Notes: generated by a model from the sequence alone, not told the origin. 64,000 nt of DNA from Methylomonas sp. 11b (GCF_000515215.1 NZ_KI911557.1:310001-374000), one strand, 5' to 3'. Numbered from the stretch's first letter, positions 17,393 through 26,259 are shown. Numbers and translations are program-made.

Positions 17393-17906
17393 CCGGAATC
17401 ACTTGCACATTGCCAGGCTTTAGAGCGGTCCGTAATTGATGCACCGGATGTGATGATTTGTTTGAATCGCCTTCTGTCAGTGATGTTGCTTTTTTCGAGC
17501 GTTTAGTCCGTTTACCGGAATCAACGTCCTGCAACACCACCGTCGGCCTGACTTTTTCCAATTCCTGCAGCAGCTTGGCGATTTGAATATCGGCCTTGAT
17601 CAGTTCCATGGTTTTGGTTTTTACCTGCAACTCCACATCCAATCGATCAACTTGCCGATTGGAACCTGCGTTGCGACTATGGATTTCCTGCCGCACCGAA
17701 TCCGACATCGCCAGCCAATCCACGTCATGGTCCATGCGCGGCATGATGACCGACAGCGAACGTTTAGCGGATTGTTGCGCACGATAGCGATTGATAGCTG
17801 CCTTGCCTGATTTAAGCATCGCCAGCAGTTGCAAACACGTTGCCAAAATTACCCGCAAGGCGAGGATAAACAGCGCCAAAATAATGATGCCGAAAATAAA
17901 GTTCAT
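17370..17906 (-). CDS. Hypothetical single-pass membrane protein (178 residues)
   Basis: Residues 1-30 form a hydrophobic segment (MNFIFGIIILALFILALRVI) typical of an N-terminal anchor. The rest is a soluble, charged domain with a likely coiled-coil stretch (RQVDRLDVELQVKTKTMELI, IQIAKLLQELEKV) and a basic KRTKRSKKATS patch. GGAG stands before the ATG at 17906. Not recognised as a named family. It lies downstream of cobT, behind a roughly 350-bp leader that carries both repeat types described separately. Confidence 0.65.
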   Translation of the reverse strand: MNFIFGIIILALFILALRVILATCLQLLAMLKSGKAAINRYRAQQSAKRSLSVIMPRMDHDVDWLAMSDSVRQEIHSRNAGSNRQVDRLDVELQVKTKTMELIKADIQIAKLLQELEKVRPTVVLQDVDSGKRTKRSKKATSLTEGDSNKSSHPVHQLRTALKPGNVQVIPANELARH

Positions 17907-17939
17907 TGAAGTTCTCCTTTGAAAATTTAAGAAAACACT

Positions 17940-17985
17940 TCGAATGAACAGCACCCAGCCGGGCGATGGTCGCCCGAAGCGGGTT
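17940..17985 (-). promoter_or_regulatory. Two-hairpin leader element 5 (before the membrane protein gene)
   Basis: Sense orientation: ACCCGCTTCGGG, arm, GCCCGGCTGGGT, arm. CTTCG pairs with CGAAG, extended by G-U pairs. Confidence 0.6.
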
Positions 17986-18022
17986 TAGAATTTGCAGAGG
18001 GTCATACCACTGCGATTTACAT

Positions 18023-18100
18023 CGGGTTTTACGCACCCAACACGATCACGGTTTAACGTGCTCGCCGCCTAATGACGGAACGCCGACCGAGGCCGGATTC
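18023..18100 (-). repeat. 78-nt structured leader motif, copy C
   Basis: Third copy of a motif that in sense orientation starts GAATCCGG, continues GGCGTTCCGT and ends in a hairpin with loop TGCGTAAAA. Its stems differ from copies A and B but still pair (TTGGG/CCCGA). It fills most of the gene-free stretch 17907-18254; beyond it I see nothing else except a palindrome-like TTTGTCGAATG / CATTCGACAAA at about 18132-18172. Confidence 0.65.
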
Positions 18101-18254
18101 AGCATTCATAAAAGAACGCATGAAATGTCTGTTTGTCGAATGGGCTCCAGGAAGTGAGTGCATTCGACAAACTGCGTTTGCAATCAGCTACCCATAGCCA
18201 CAATCCAAGGCATTACGCCAAGGATTGGGCTACGGACAATTGACTGGCCGAGAC

Positions 18255-20003
18255 TTAGGCCGCCAACAACACCGCTTTCGAGAGCTCGAACAATTGCGCT
18301 CTCAGCTCCGACAGATCGTTAATAGTTATGGCAACCGGAAATAGATGACTGACATCCAATCCCAATCCCACGCCGACCGTTTCAATACCACTATCGCGGC
18401 AGCGCTGCAGGAGTTCCAGCGTGCTTAGGGTATCGTTGGGTTGACCATCGTTTATTACCATCAGCACTTTGCGCTGTTCCCGGCAACGCAGCAGCGAGGC
18501 CGCACCAAACCAAATCGCTTCGGTCATCGGCGTACTGCCCGTAGCGGCCAGCGAAAAGGCGCCGGTTCGAGTATTCACGCGTTGGCCATGTTCCAGCAAG
18601 CGAAATACCGAGTCGTCTTGATGTCCTGGAAACGCGGTGACGCCAGGATTGACGCCTGGAATACCTTCAAATGCCAATGCCAGTGCCAAGGTGGCTTCCA
18701 ACGCAATCGGCATACGCGATCCGATGGGTTGGCCTTGGCTATCAGTCACTTGGTAACCCATACTTTCGGATTTATCGAGTAACAGATGTATCGCCGTATT
18801 GGGTGCCGATTTGGCCTGTTTGCGCTGAAACACCTTGGTTTCACCCAAGGACAAACGGTGTAAACGCTTGCCATCCATCCGCCGTCCACGACAGGCGTGT
18901 TGCGAGCGGTTGAGAGTTTGCGATTGCACCAGGCCTTGCAAAGCGGCGCGGATTTTTCCCGATTCGCCTTGCACCTTACGCAGCAAAAACGCACCGGCTC
19001 GCTCGTCCATGGGCGGCTCGTGGCCACTGGGCATCAACAGTTCCGATACGTTTTCCGCTGCTAACGACAACACCGATTTCAGCGATTCGAATAAATCCTG
19101 CTCGATGTCACCGTCTCCGGCGGACAACAGGGTTTGCAAGACGCCCATCGGGTCAGGAATCTCCATAGCATCTTCATCATCCCCTTGCGGGTTGGATGGG
19201 GTACTATCGGGAGATGTTGTCGGTTCCTCGTCAGGCTTTCCCGGATTCAAATCATCGTCACCCTCCGATTCTGAAGACGCGTTGTCGCCAGTGTCTTGTT
19301 CTGCATCATCCGTATCAGTCTGGTCAGACAATGTATCCTCATCTACCGATTGCTGGGCCTGATTGCGCTGCCGTTGTTGCTCGAACTCCTGCTCAATCAT
19401 CGTCAGGATACGATCAGTCAAATGCAGACAATCGGATTCCGATTGCAAACCATCAGGCACTTCTGACAACAAGCCTTTCAGCCGCGTTACGGCACCTTTC
19501 GGAAATTTCGCTTTCAGTGCCACTTCGGTTTGCGCGACCAAAGGCAGTAAGGCCGTTTGACCCAGTACCGTTACACGCAAATTTTTCAATACAAAGCTGT
19601 AGAGAATATTGGCAGGATGATCATCAATACTGCTGGCCACAAAGTCGCCTTTGACAATCATCTTTTCAATCACGGTGCGGATGGTTAGTCGCGTTCCCGG
19701 AAAGTCCTTGGCCAGTTCGTGCTCGATGCGGACATCTTCGATGGCACCGCATAAGCGCCTGCGCAATACCGAATGCCCAAAGCGCAGCGTAAAATCCGAA
19801 TAACGAATATGCGCCGCTTCATGTGCCAACAGCCCCCAGGCGACATCTTGGTAATCCGGATCATCACCCTCATAGGCCGGCAGCCAAATGGTTTGCCCAT
19901 CGGTTTCGGCTTTATCACCGCCGACACTGACTTTGACGCCAAAGCGATTGCCGATGGCGGCCGCGACGATGGGAAATGCGTTTTGTAAGGTTCTATTTTT
20001 CAT
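18255..20003 (-). CDS. CobT-like protein: VWA domain with HExxH region
   Basis: 582 residues. The N-terminal third has a metalloprotease-like HEAAH motif (WGLLAHEAAHIRYSDF) and EDVRIEHEL. The middle (about 210-300) is a low-complexity acidic linker. The C-terminal third is a von Willebrand A domain with the MIDAS motif DKSES (LLLDKSESMG), the Thr of GSTPMTEAI and a late VINDGQPND. This layout matches the CobT-named gene in the recombination block of SXT/R391 and IncC elements, where it partners the MoxR-like ATPase encoded upstream. Despite the name, a role in cobalt chelation is not implied. Confidence 0.85.
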   Translation of the reverse strand: MKNRTLQNAFPIVAAAIGNRFGVKVSVGGDKAETDGQTIWLPAYEGDDPDYQDVAWGLLAHEAAHIRYSDFTLRFGHSVLRRRLCGAIEDVRIEHELAKDFPGTRLTIRTVIEKMIVKGDFVASSIDDHPANILYSFVLKNLRVTVLGQTALLPLVAQTEVALKAKFPKGAVTRLKGLLSEVPDGLQSESDCLHLTDRILTMIEQEFEQQRQRNQAQQSVDEDTLSDQTDTDDAEQDTGDNASSESEGDDDLNPGKPDEEPTTSPDSTPSNPQGDDEDAMEIPDPMGVLQTLLSAGDGDIEQDLFESLKSVLSLAAENVSELLMPSGHEPPMDERAGAFLLRKVQGESGKIRAALQGLVQSQTLNRSQHACRGRRMDGKRLHRLSLGETKVFQRKQAKSAPNTAIHLLLDKSESMGYQVTDSQGQPIGSRMPIALEATLALALAFEGIPGVNPGVTAFPGHQDDSVFRLLEHGQRVNTRTGAFSLAATGSTPMTEAIWFGAASLLRCREQRKVLMVINDGQPNDTLSTLELLQRCRDSGIETVGVGLGLDVSHLFPVAITINDLSELRAQLFELSKAVLLAA

Positions 20004-20020
20004 GGTGTGCTCCTAAATAA

Positions 20021-20068
20021 AGGGCAAACCATGACCCCAGTGGGACATGAATTTGCCCCAGTGGGTAA
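20021..20068 (-). promoter_or_regulatory. Two-hairpin leader element 6 (before cobT-like)
   Basis: The clearest copy. Sense orientation: ACCCACTGGGG, arm, TCCCACTGGGGT, arm. GGGCAAA pairs with TTTGCCC and CATG with CATG, giving one long imperfect hairpin that competes with the short 5' hairpin for the first GGG. Confidence 0.75.
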
Positions 20069-20087
20069 AGTGTTAAATGGCGTCAGA

Positions 20088-21293
20088 TCAGAACCAGTAG
20101 TCCTGGTCAGAATCGTCCGCCTCGTCATCGCTTCCTGCAATCACCGTTTCAGGTGTTGCTGAATTCTCCGAGTGGTTGGGTTTATCTGCAAAGTTACCGG
20201 TTTCCAGTTTGGCCTGGCTTTTATCCAGCAAGACCTCAAGCGCGCAGTCATCCGCTGCAGAATCCGCTTCAAGTTCATCATCAAAAATACCGTCAAACAG
20301 ATCGGTAAAATCGGTAATGTCTGAAGCGCTTTCAGCGATGACTGGTGTTGGTTCGGCTGCGACTGTTGTTGCTGTTAGTACCGTTGGTGGTTCTAACTCT
20401 GCATGATCGACGGTTTCATCAACATCCGTCTCTTCAACAACGGGTGTTTGATTTACCAACAATCCTTCACCATGCCGCCGGGTTTTATCCGGATCGGACA
20501 ACAGCATTGCCGTGGCTAAAATCTCCTGCAAAATGCTGCCTTCAATGGCGCCTTTGGTGGGAATCCTAGCCAATAGATCGTCAATGGTGCTGACGACCGG
20601 CGCGACCCGATGACCCAGAAAACCTAGCCCATCGAGTTTGTCCCTCATGCGGCGAATCGGCCGTAACGCACTACGCGTCACTTGCTCCTTGCCCAGCAAC
20701 GATTGCTCGATGAGTTGATTGGCTTCCACGGAGATTTCGTAGAACATCTGCTCACTGAGTGAACCGATTTTGCTTTCCAGTCGTGCGATGTCCGCCGGCT
20801 GCAAGCTATCGGGTAACCCGACGCTGACTACCAGAAAATCAAACGACAAGCGCGTTGAGACAAACTCCACCGAATCCACTGCTTGTTCAATGATGCCGGC
20901 AAATTCCGGATGGCGAACCACCCAGTCTGTCACCGCTGCATCATAGCCGGCAATAAACTCGGTTTTAGCCACTGCAAAATCCAGCCCGATACGCTCAAGT
21001 TCCGCGGTAATACTGGCGGCCGATTCAACCGGTACGGCAAAGCCCCCCATAAAGCGAGTGCCGACGCGTAAACAAATGCGTTCGGATTCCTTCTTCAGGC
21101 GGTTGAATACCGTCAGCTTATCGGGATCGAGCAAACGTTTAGACCCTAAGCTGGCTAAATCCTCCGGCGGCAATTTGCTACCGTCGGCCAGCACCAGGTC
21201 TTCTTTTTTCAGTTTCTTGCGAGCGCCGTAGATATTGGCGTCCACTTTTACCAAGACCACGCGGTCTAAGATCACTTGCGTTTCATGGGACAT
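20088..21293 (-). CDS. DUF3150-type protein of the mobile-element recombination module
   Basis: 401 residues. The N-terminal 270 residues match my memory of DUF3150: LDRVVLVKVDANIYGARKKL, ADGSKLPPEDLASLGSKRL, VFNRLKKESERICL, GTRFMGGFAVP and the LSFDFLVVSVGLP block. The C-terminal 120 residues are acidic and low in complexity (many Asp, Glu, Ser), as in partners of CobT-like VWA proteins. AGGAGG lies immediately before the ATG. It sits between the MoxR/CobS-like ATPase and the CobT-like protein, as in related conjugative elements. Molecular function unknown. Confidence 0.75.
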   Translation of the reverse strand: MSHETQVILDRVVLVKVDANIYGARKKLKKEDLVLADGSKLPPEDLASLGSKRLLDPDKLTVFNRLKKESERICLRVGTRFMGGFAVPVESAASITAELERIGLDFAVAKTEFIAGYDAAVTDWVVRHPEFAGIIEQAVDSVEFVSTRLSFDFLVVSVGLPDSLQPADIARLESKIGSLSEQMFYEISVEANQLIEQSLLGKEQVTRSALRPIRRMRDKLDGLGFLGHRVAPVVSTIDDLLARIPTKGAIEGSILQEILATAMLLSDPDKTRRHGEGLLVNQTPVVEETDVDETVDHAELEPPTVLTATTVAAEPTPVIAESASDITDFTDLFDGIFDDELEADSAADDCALEVLLDKSQAKLETGNFADKPNHSENSATPETVIAGSDDEADDSDQDYWF

Positions 21294-21310
21294 GGGAACC
21301 TCCTAAAATG

Positions 21311-21357
21311 AGAGGCACACCCATCCCCGCTGGGGCCGATGTGCCCCTGTCGGGTTT
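21311..21357 (-). promoter_or_regulatory. Two-hairpin leader element 7 (before the DUF3150 gene)
   Basis: Sense orientation: ACCCGACAGGGG, arm, GCCCCAGCGGGG, arm. AGGGGCACA pairs with TGTGCCTCT through one G-U pair. Confidence 0.72.
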
Positions 21358-21376
21358 AATGAAAATAAAAAACCGG

Positions 21377-22147
21377 TTAAAACCAGCAGTCGTCCGTGTC
21401 GGACATGGCCGCTGCCAGATTTAATCGGGGTTTGAGCAAACCTAAGACTTCTGCGGTGTCACGAATGCTGTCCAGATCAGTACCGAAAAATGCCAGCACC
21501 TCCTGTTCAACTTTCAGATCAACCGAGAGATCTCGGGCAGTTTCGGTGGCAATATCAATCTCCACGCCTTTGAAGCTTTTTGCTTTCAGCGCTAGTAAAA
21601 ACAGCCAAGGCAAAACGCCATTCACTGATTTGATCTGGCCACTGAGTTCAAAGGTTTCGGCATTGAGGGTGGCATCAATCCACTGTTGCCAGCCATCCCA
21701 GTCTTGTTTAGGCTTAGGCTGATGATCCGATACGGTTTGAATAACGCCGATCAGTCGCCTGACCTCGATACCCAATTCCACACGAATGGACTGCTTTGCA
21801 TGGCAATCAATGGTCCAATACAGTGCCTCGACTGGTGGTGTTGGCACAAACTCGGGAGTTGCGTCAGGTTCAGGCGGCTTTTGTGATGTATTTACCGAAG
21901 TCTTACTCGGAAACACCACCTTGCCGTTCACATCAATATCCACTGCGCCGACCAATACATAGCCCTTGGTCTGCTTTTGTCGTTCGATGTCTAACTGCTT
22001 AACGCCGTATCGGTTACTAACGCCCGGCAAACTATCTGCCGTTTTCCCCCAACGAGTGGTGATCGAACCATCCGAATTACTCCTGACTGCCCAATCCTTG
22101 GAACTACCGTCACTGTTACGATGACGATAGAGATTCCAGGCGGCCAT
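21377..22147 (-). CDS. WGR-like domain protein
   Basis: 256 residues. Residues 1-80 resemble the WGR domain: WNLYRHRNSDGSSKDWAV, DGSITTRWGKTAD, and a basic IERQKQTKGYVLVG stretch. The remainder (from about residue 110) is an unrecognised helical domain. The ATG follows the stop of the cobS-like gene by 2 bp, so the two are translationally coupled, and this is one of only two genes in the operon that lack their own hairpin leader. WGR domains occur in DNA-damage proteins and bacterial ATPase systems; here it may support the adjacent MoxR-type ATPase. Confidence 0.65.
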   Translation of the reverse strand: MAAWNLYRHRNSDGSSKDWAVRSNSDGSITTRWGKTADSLPGVSNRYGVKQLDIERQKQTKGYVLVGAVDIDVNGKVVFPSKTSVNTSQKPPEPDATPEFVPTPPVEALYWTIDCHAKQSIRVELGIEVRRLIGVIQTVSDHQPKPKQDWDGWQQWIDATLNAETFELSGQIKSVNGVLPWLFLLALKAKSFKGVEIDIATETARDLSVDLKVEQEVLAFFGTDLDSIRDTAEVLGLLKPRLNLAAAMSDTDDCWF

Positions 22148-22149
22148 GC

Positions 22150-23091
22150 TTAAACCGTCCAGTCATCGCCAAACACATCCTTGGCGATGCGATGAATCGC
22201 TTCGCGTTCGGCGGGTTCGGCCCGAAAGGTCAATGCCCGATCCAGCGAATAGGCCAAGACATTGGGCGCACTTTTGAAAGTGGCCACCAATGACGCCCAA
22301 CGCACTAAACCGCGCGTGGATAAGGTCACCGATAACATGCCGCCGCCATCCGCGCCGCCAATGAAGACTTTACGAATCTGATTGGCGACCTTGATCATGC
22401 TCTCGCGTACCGTTTCCGGCATACTCGGCACCACATCAGCCAACAACTTCATTTCATCTTCCGGTTCGGGGTAACCGACTTCCATCAAACGAAACCGATC
22501 CAGAAAAGCGAGGTTTTGCCGTAATACCCCTTGGTACAAGCCCGACTGATCGCCGCTACCTGCACTATTGCCGGTGGCGACCAAACGAAACTTGGGATGC
22601 GGGACAATCACATCGCCGGTCTGCGGAATCGTCAACGGCTTGCCTTCGACGATTTCATTCAGGCCGATCAGCTCTGCCGGATCAATGGCATCAATTTCGT
22701 TGATCAACAGCACATGCCCTAAGCGAACCGCCAGGGTCAACGGGCCGTCAATCCACTTCATCGCGCCGCCGTCGACCAGCATGTACTGACCCAGCAGATC
22801 GTTGAGTTCCAGTCGACCGTGACCGGTGACCGAATGCATGCCCCAATTGAGACGCGCCGCGACTTGCTCCAACAACGAGGTTTTACCGGAACCGGTAGGA
22901 CCGGTCAGGTATAAGCCATCGCCATTGTGTGCGCCTAAAAACGCCAGAACATCGCGCAAGTGATCCTTGCGAAACACATACGGCTTTTGTGCAGGTACAT
23001 AGACGTTTTGTCCAGGGATAAAGCCTTCCACTTTCATGGCGGCCGGTGCAGGTATGCCGAAGGTATCGGCAATGGAATAAGATTGATACAT
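22150..23091 (-). CDS. MoxR/CobS-like AAA+ ATPase
   Basis: 313 residues from the ATG at 23091, which has a GAGG site upstream. Walker A is GPTGSGKTS in LYLTGPTGSGKTSLLEQVA near residue 75, Walker B is LLINEIDAIDPAE near 135, and sensor I is LVATGNSAG near 180. The N-terminal FGIPAPAAMKVEGFIPG and the C-terminal LSTRGLVRWA fit CobS-type MoxR ATPases. It corresponds to the cobS-named gene next to exo and bet in SXT/R391 and IncC modules and probably works with the VWA protein encoded three genes downstream. Confidence 0.87.
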   Translation of the reverse strand: MYQSYSIADTFGIPAPAAMKVEGFIPGQNVYVPAQKPYVFRKDHLRDVLAFLGAHNGDGLYLTGPTGSGKTSLLEQVAARLNWGMHSVTGHGRLELNDLLGQYMLVDGGAMKWIDGPLTLAVRLGHVLLINEIDAIDPAELIGLNEIVEGKPLTIPQTGDVIVPHPKFRLVATGNSAGSGDQSGLYQGVLRQNLAFLDRFRLMEVGYPEPEDEMKLLADVVPSMPETVRESMIKVANQIRKVFIGGADGGGMLSVTLSTRGLVRWASLVATFKSAPNVLAYSLDRALTFRAEPAEREAIHRIAKDVFGDDWTV

Positions 23092-23120
23092 GGTGAGCTC
23101 CTCGAGGACTAGCCTCAAAT

Positions 23121-23164
23121 GACAAGGGGCGCACCGCCCCGAGGGGTAATGAGCCCCGACGGGT
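23121..23164 (-). promoter_or_regulatory. Two-hairpin leader element 8 (before the cobS-like gene)
   Basis: Sense orientation: ACCCGTCGGGG, arm, ACCCCTCGGGG, arm. CGGGGC can pair with GCCCC downstream. Confidence 0.62.
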
Positions 23165-23199
23165 GATTAAAACCCTGGCAAACCAGGGCGGATAAAAAG

Positions 23200-23412
23200 T
23201 TAACGCAACTGCATGACGCAGTACATCGCCCATTCGGCGCGGGCCAACAGCTCCCGGTCCATCAAACGTACGATGCGTTGAATGTCGCTTCTCAAGCCGG
23301 GGTCCGAGATTTGACGATGCATCTCCAGCAGCAAACGCTTTTTGGCCTGAATGTCGATGCTGTGGGCAACGTTCAACCAGCCATGCAATGTTTTCCAAAA
23401 GTCGTGATTCAT
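23200..23412 (-). CDS. Small hypothetical protein (70 residues)
   Basis: Starts MNHDFWKTLHGWLNVAHSID; mainly helical and basic, with RLLLEMHRQISDPGLRSDI and a C-terminal ELLARAEWAMYCVMQL helix. GGAGG stands 6 nt before the ATG at 23412, which supports translation. Lies between exo and cobS, where SXT-type modules also carry small genes of unknown function. Not recognised. Confidence 0.6.
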   Translation of the reverse strand: MNHDFWKTLHGWLNVAHSIDIQAKKRLLLEMHRQISDPGLRSDIQRIVRLMDRELLARAEWAMYCVMQLR

Positions 23413-23436
23413 AATGACCTCCTTCAATCAAAAAAA

Positions 23437-23477
23437 GGGGTCACCGAATCCCGCAAAGGTGATGAACCCCAACGGGA
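23437..23477 (-). promoter_or_regulatory. Two-hairpin leader element 9 (before the 70-residue gene)
   Basis: Degenerate copy. Sense orientation: TCCCGTTGGGG, arm, CCTTTGCGGG, arm. GGGGTTCA pairs with TGACCCC with one bulge. Confidence 0.55.
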
Positions 23478-23488
23478 CAAACAAAAAC

Positions 23489-23565
23489 ACCAGGCTTGAC
23501 GCACCTGGCACACGAGGCAAACGCTCATGCCGCTTAATAACGGAACGCCGGTCGAAACCGGATTC
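23489..23565 (-). repeat. 78-nt structured leader motif, copy B
   Basis: Sense orientation: GAATCCGG, hairpin CCGGT/ACCGG, GCGTTCCGTTATTAAGCGGC, then hairpin CCAGG/CCTGG around loop TGCGTCAAG. It occupies most of the gene-free stretch 23478-23723 together with leader element 9. Confidence 0.7.
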
Positions 23566-23723
23566 GGGATTCCACGAAGGGAATGCCTGAACGATGCGGG
23601 TTTTGGGTTGAACTTTTTTGAAAATCCAGCCTAAAACCGACACGCCGGCACCGAATGTATGTTCCTGTCCATCAAGCGACACCCTGCAACCGCCAGGGTT
23701 ACAGGATGTCTTGAAACGAACCA

Positions 23724-24725
23724 TCAAAACCAAAAGTCCACGCCAGCCAGGTCTTTCAAGGCTTGGGCATCGAACGGGACTTCGGCGCGTTTACCGTCGT
23801 CGTCCCGGCAGGTCACACGGACTCGCGTGGCCGACGGTTTTCGATAGACTTCCAGAGCCGACGTCGGAACATCCGGTTGCAAGGTTTGAAGTGCCGCCTT
23901 GTAATCGATGGCACCCTGGCTTTGAAAACGGCTGATCCGCAACCCGGAATGCTCTGCGGCCACGTAATCGCCCATCAGCAACACCAAAGTGTTTTCAATG
24001 GCCGCCTGACTATCCTCCAAGGTTTTGAGCTCCACTTTCAAATCCGCGATTTGCACGGCACGATTGCGATAACTCGCCGCCAGTTGTAGCCATTGCTGCT
24101 CCGCATGACCTTTGGGCAAGTACAAATCGCGTTCGGGATCCTTGATCGGTTCCTTTTTCGATTTGACCGCCGACCAGAAATCCATCGCGGCAGCGACTAG
24201 CTCGGTGAGAAAGGTCTCATCGCGCTGAATTTCGAACTCGATGTCCTGGCCTTGATGATAGAAAAACAAAAAGCCGCGCTGTGCTTCGGAAACCAGCAAT
24301 TGTTGCTGGACTTGGCACCAATAGAGTTGATAGGCCTCGGACGCTTCCCGATTCAACAGCACATCCAAAAACGTGGTCTCATGCGGGCATTTGATTTCCA
24401 CGGGCTCATTCGATTCGGACAAGCCGTCGAACGAGGCGCGCATCAAGGGATACTGTTCCGACTCGCCGCACAGCGGCAACAACATCAGATCGTGTTTGTC
24501 CTCGAAGCGTTGCAAAGCCTCGGGCTCTTGCTGGATGCCGGCGAGGATCAACGGGTTGTTGTCCAGACTGGCTTCCAGCACTAGGCCGATTTTCTCGGCC
24601 CAGAGCCGCCAAGGGCTTTTGTACGGCGAACGATTCATGACAATGGCCGCTTCGCTGGCACTGACACCTTGTAAGCGCCATTGCCGCCAGGCGTCCGAAC
24701 GTTGCGAAACGTCGATGACCTTCAT
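23724..24725 (-). CDS. YqaJ-type viral recombinase / lambda-Exo-like 5'-3' exonuclease
   Basis: 333 residues from the ATG at 24725. N-terminal SQRSDAWRQWRLQGVSASEA, with the first catalytic acid region, is followed by RSPYKSPWRLWAEKIG, ILAGIQQEPEALQRFE (the Glu of the nuclease core), MRASFDGLSE and the EIKCP motif (VEIKCPHETTF) that carries the catalytic Glu and Lys. This is the YqaJ/Exo nuclease fold; it would make 3' single-stranded tails for the adjacent RecT/Bet annealing protein. The start overlaps the upstream gene as ATGA, and no separate hairpin leader precedes it. Confidence 0.88.
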   Translation of the reverse strand: MKVIDVSQRSDAWRQWRLQGVSASEAAIVMNRSPYKSPWRLWAEKIGLVLEASLDNNPLILAGIQQEPEALQRFEDKHDLMLLPLCGESEQYPLMRASFDGLSESNEPVEIKCPHETTFLDVLLNREASEAYQLYWCQVQQQLLVSEAQRGFLFFYHQGQDIEFEIQRDETFLTELVAAAMDFWSAVKSKKEPIKDPERDLYLPKGHAEQQWLQLAASYRNRAVQIADLKVELKTLEDSQAAIENTLVLLMGDYVAAEHSGLRISRFQSQGAIDYKAALQTLQPDVPTSALEVYRKPSATRVRVTCRDDDGKRAEVPFDAQALKDLAGVDFWF

Positions 24726-25057
24726 CGCGAAAATCCGGTCAGTTGTACCTGACAACCGAAGCGAACCGTCTCGATGCCGAGCTTGTGCAACTGGGTTTGG
24801 CAACGCCGGGCCCAATGGCCATCGCCGAACAGCAACAGCAGTTCGTCTTGCGCCGGCAGACACACACCGCCAAAACTCTCGGCCAGCGTTGTCAGTTCCG
24901 GTCGGCTCAAGGGCTGCGGGTTCGGTTCGTTGGCCTGGGGTCGCCACAGGCGTTCCAGAAAACCACGGCCGTGACGGCGTAACACCGTGGGTGAATCGTA
25001 ACGTTGCCAGTCGGTATGACAGGGCACGCGGTTTAATGATTGATCGTTTGTGTTCAT
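24722..25057 (-). CDS. Hypothetical protein between bet and exo (111 residues)
   Basis: Not recognised. It starts MNTNDQSLNRVPCHTDWQRY; the C-terminal half has a hydrophobic strand pair around DELLLLFGDGHWARRC and GIETVRFGCQVQLTGF. AGGAGAGG is positioned just before the ATG at 25057, and the stop overlaps the exo start as ATGA, so this is a real, translationally coupled gene rather than part of exo. The position suggests an accessory to the Exo/Bet recombination pair. Confidence 0.62.
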   Translation of the reverse strand: MNTNDQSLNRVPCHTDWQRYDSPTVLRRHGRGFLERLWRPQANEPNPQPLSRPELTTLAESFGGVCLPAQDELLLLFGDGHWARRCQTQLHKLGIETVRFGCQVQLTGFSR

Positions 25058-25076
25058 GACCTCTCCTGATAAAACA

Positions 25077-25131
25077 AGAGCGTCATGTCCTACCCCGTGG
25101 GCGAATCATGACGCCCTCGTGGGTGGTTAAA
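25077..25131 (-). promoter_or_regulatory. Two-hairpin leader element 10 (before the 111-residue gene)
   Basis: Sense orientation: ACCCACGAGGG, arm, GCCCACGGGGT, arm. AGGGCGTCATG pairs with CATGACGCTCT over 11 positions with one G-U pair. Confidence 0.75.
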
Positions 25132-25152
25132 GAATTTGGGATTGCAGCGCTT

Positions 25153-26196
25153 CTACGCCGCGTGCCCCAGGGTTTGACGGGCCTGATTCATCGCCATGTC
25201 TTTCGCGGACAAGGGTGGCATGCCAGTGTTTTCGGTTTGTTCCAGGGCTTGTGTTGCCTTGGGATCAACTTGTGATACCTTGTCCAACTCGGCCAACGCA
25301 AAGGTCAGGTCGATGCCTTTGAACTTCTGGTGGGCATAGTCGTAGGCTGCTTTCCAGGCACCTGCCGCCTTGGTACGACGTACCAATTCCGCTACGGCCT
25401 TTTGCACCTTGGGATGGACTTGCGACAAGTTGATCACCTGAGGCGTGTGCTCGGGTGATTCGGCAAACCGATCCCCTGCATCGCCTTCCCACACAGTCGC
25501 TTCGCCATCAATTACGGTAGCGTCGGTGAGGTCGTCGAGCGTTTTGCCATCCATTTCCTCGGCCGCATAACCGCATTCCTCCGGAAAGGCTGCACGTAAG
25601 GACGCCGCTTTTCCGCATTTAGCCAATTGCCCCTTGGGGCGTTTGATCCACATGGCGGTCGGCACTTGCGAGTTTTTACCGCCGGCCGTGCTATAAGCCT
25701 CCAGCCAGTAGACTTCCTCGGTAAAGGCGCATCGTTTGCCGCCGACGATCCGATACACAGTAACCGCCACCCATTCGGGAAAGGTCACGGTGACACTGGA
25801 TTCCTGCCATTGCTCGTTGTCGTCCTTATAGCGACCGGTAAAAGTCTTGGTAACATCAGGGCCCCAGACGGGCCTGTCCATGCCAGCCCAAACACCGGTC
25901 CGCGACGCGGTGGTCTGAATTTCCATGATGGACGGCCAGACGGTTTCGACATTACGCCCCAAAGCAGCACTCCACATCGGCACCACATGCACGGGTTTTT
26001 TGAAAATATCCAGCTTGCGGGCTTTGCAGTAATCCAGAGCCATTAGGATGGCTTCCGGGGTTTTAGCTGTGGGGAAAGTCACTTCGGTAAGCACTTTCCA
26101 GGATTGCTCGGAAAGGCCATAGACCTGGTTAGCGTCAATCGGCATCAGCAGATTGCGGGTTTTGGGTGGGTAATTCGTACGGGATTGATTGCTCAT
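25153..26196 (-). CDS. bet: RecT/Bet-type single-strand annealing recombinase
   Basis: 347 residues from the ATG at 26196, preceded by AAGGAG. Typical phage Bet/RecT blocks: LTEVTFPTAKTPEAILMALDYCKARKL, the Pro/Val-rich KPVHVVPMWS, MEIQTTASRTGVWAGMDRP, TFPEWVAVTVYR, QVPTAMWIKRPKGQLAKCGKAASLRAAFPEE. Anneals complementary strands made by the neighbouring exonuclease. The order ssb-bet-orf-exo is that of SXT/R391-type ICEs and IncC plasmids, where the pair raises recombination between related elements. The C-terminal 100 residues are variable. Confidence 0.9.
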   Translation of the reverse strand: MSNQSRTNYPPKTRNLLMPIDANQVYGLSEQSWKVLTEVTFPTAKTPEAILMALDYCKARKLDIFKKPVHVVPMWSAALGRNVETVWPSIMEIQTTASRTGVWAGMDRPVWGPDVTKTFTGRYKDDNEQWQESSVTVTFPEWVAVTVYRIVGGKRCAFTEEVYWLEAYSTAGGKNSQVPTAMWIKRPKGQLAKCGKAASLRAAFPEECGYAAEEMDGKTLDDLTDATVIDGEATVWEGDAGDRFAESPEHTPQVINLSQVHPKVQKAVAELVRRTKAAGAWKAAYDYAHQKFKGIDLTFALAELDKVSQVDPKATQALEQTENTGMPPLSAKDMAMNQARQTLGHAA

Positions 26197-26216
26197 TGCG
26201 TGTCTCCTTAAAAAGT

Positions 26217-26259
26217 GAGGACGCAATGCCCCAGTCGGGGAATGACGTCCCCTTGGGGT
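26217..26259 (-). promoter_or_regulatory. Two-hairpin leader element 11 (before bet)
   Basis: Sense orientation: ACCCCAAGGGG, arm, TCCCCGACTGGGG, arm. GGACG pairs with CGTCC and encloses the second hairpin. Confidence 0.72.

Noticed and set aside
18255..23091. cobS/cobT-like genes as part of cobalamin synthesis
   Set aside because: They lie in the mobile recombination module, the large chelatase subunit CobN is absent, and the cobalamin cluster here uses CbiX.
23428..23733. 101-residue frame on the - strand between exo and the 70-residue gene
   Set aside because: It runs through the repeat motif and leader element 9, has no ribosome site, and the equivalent frames of the other two copies end early. 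Treated as leader RNA, with a shared ESG..RRSV peptide noted only as an alternative.
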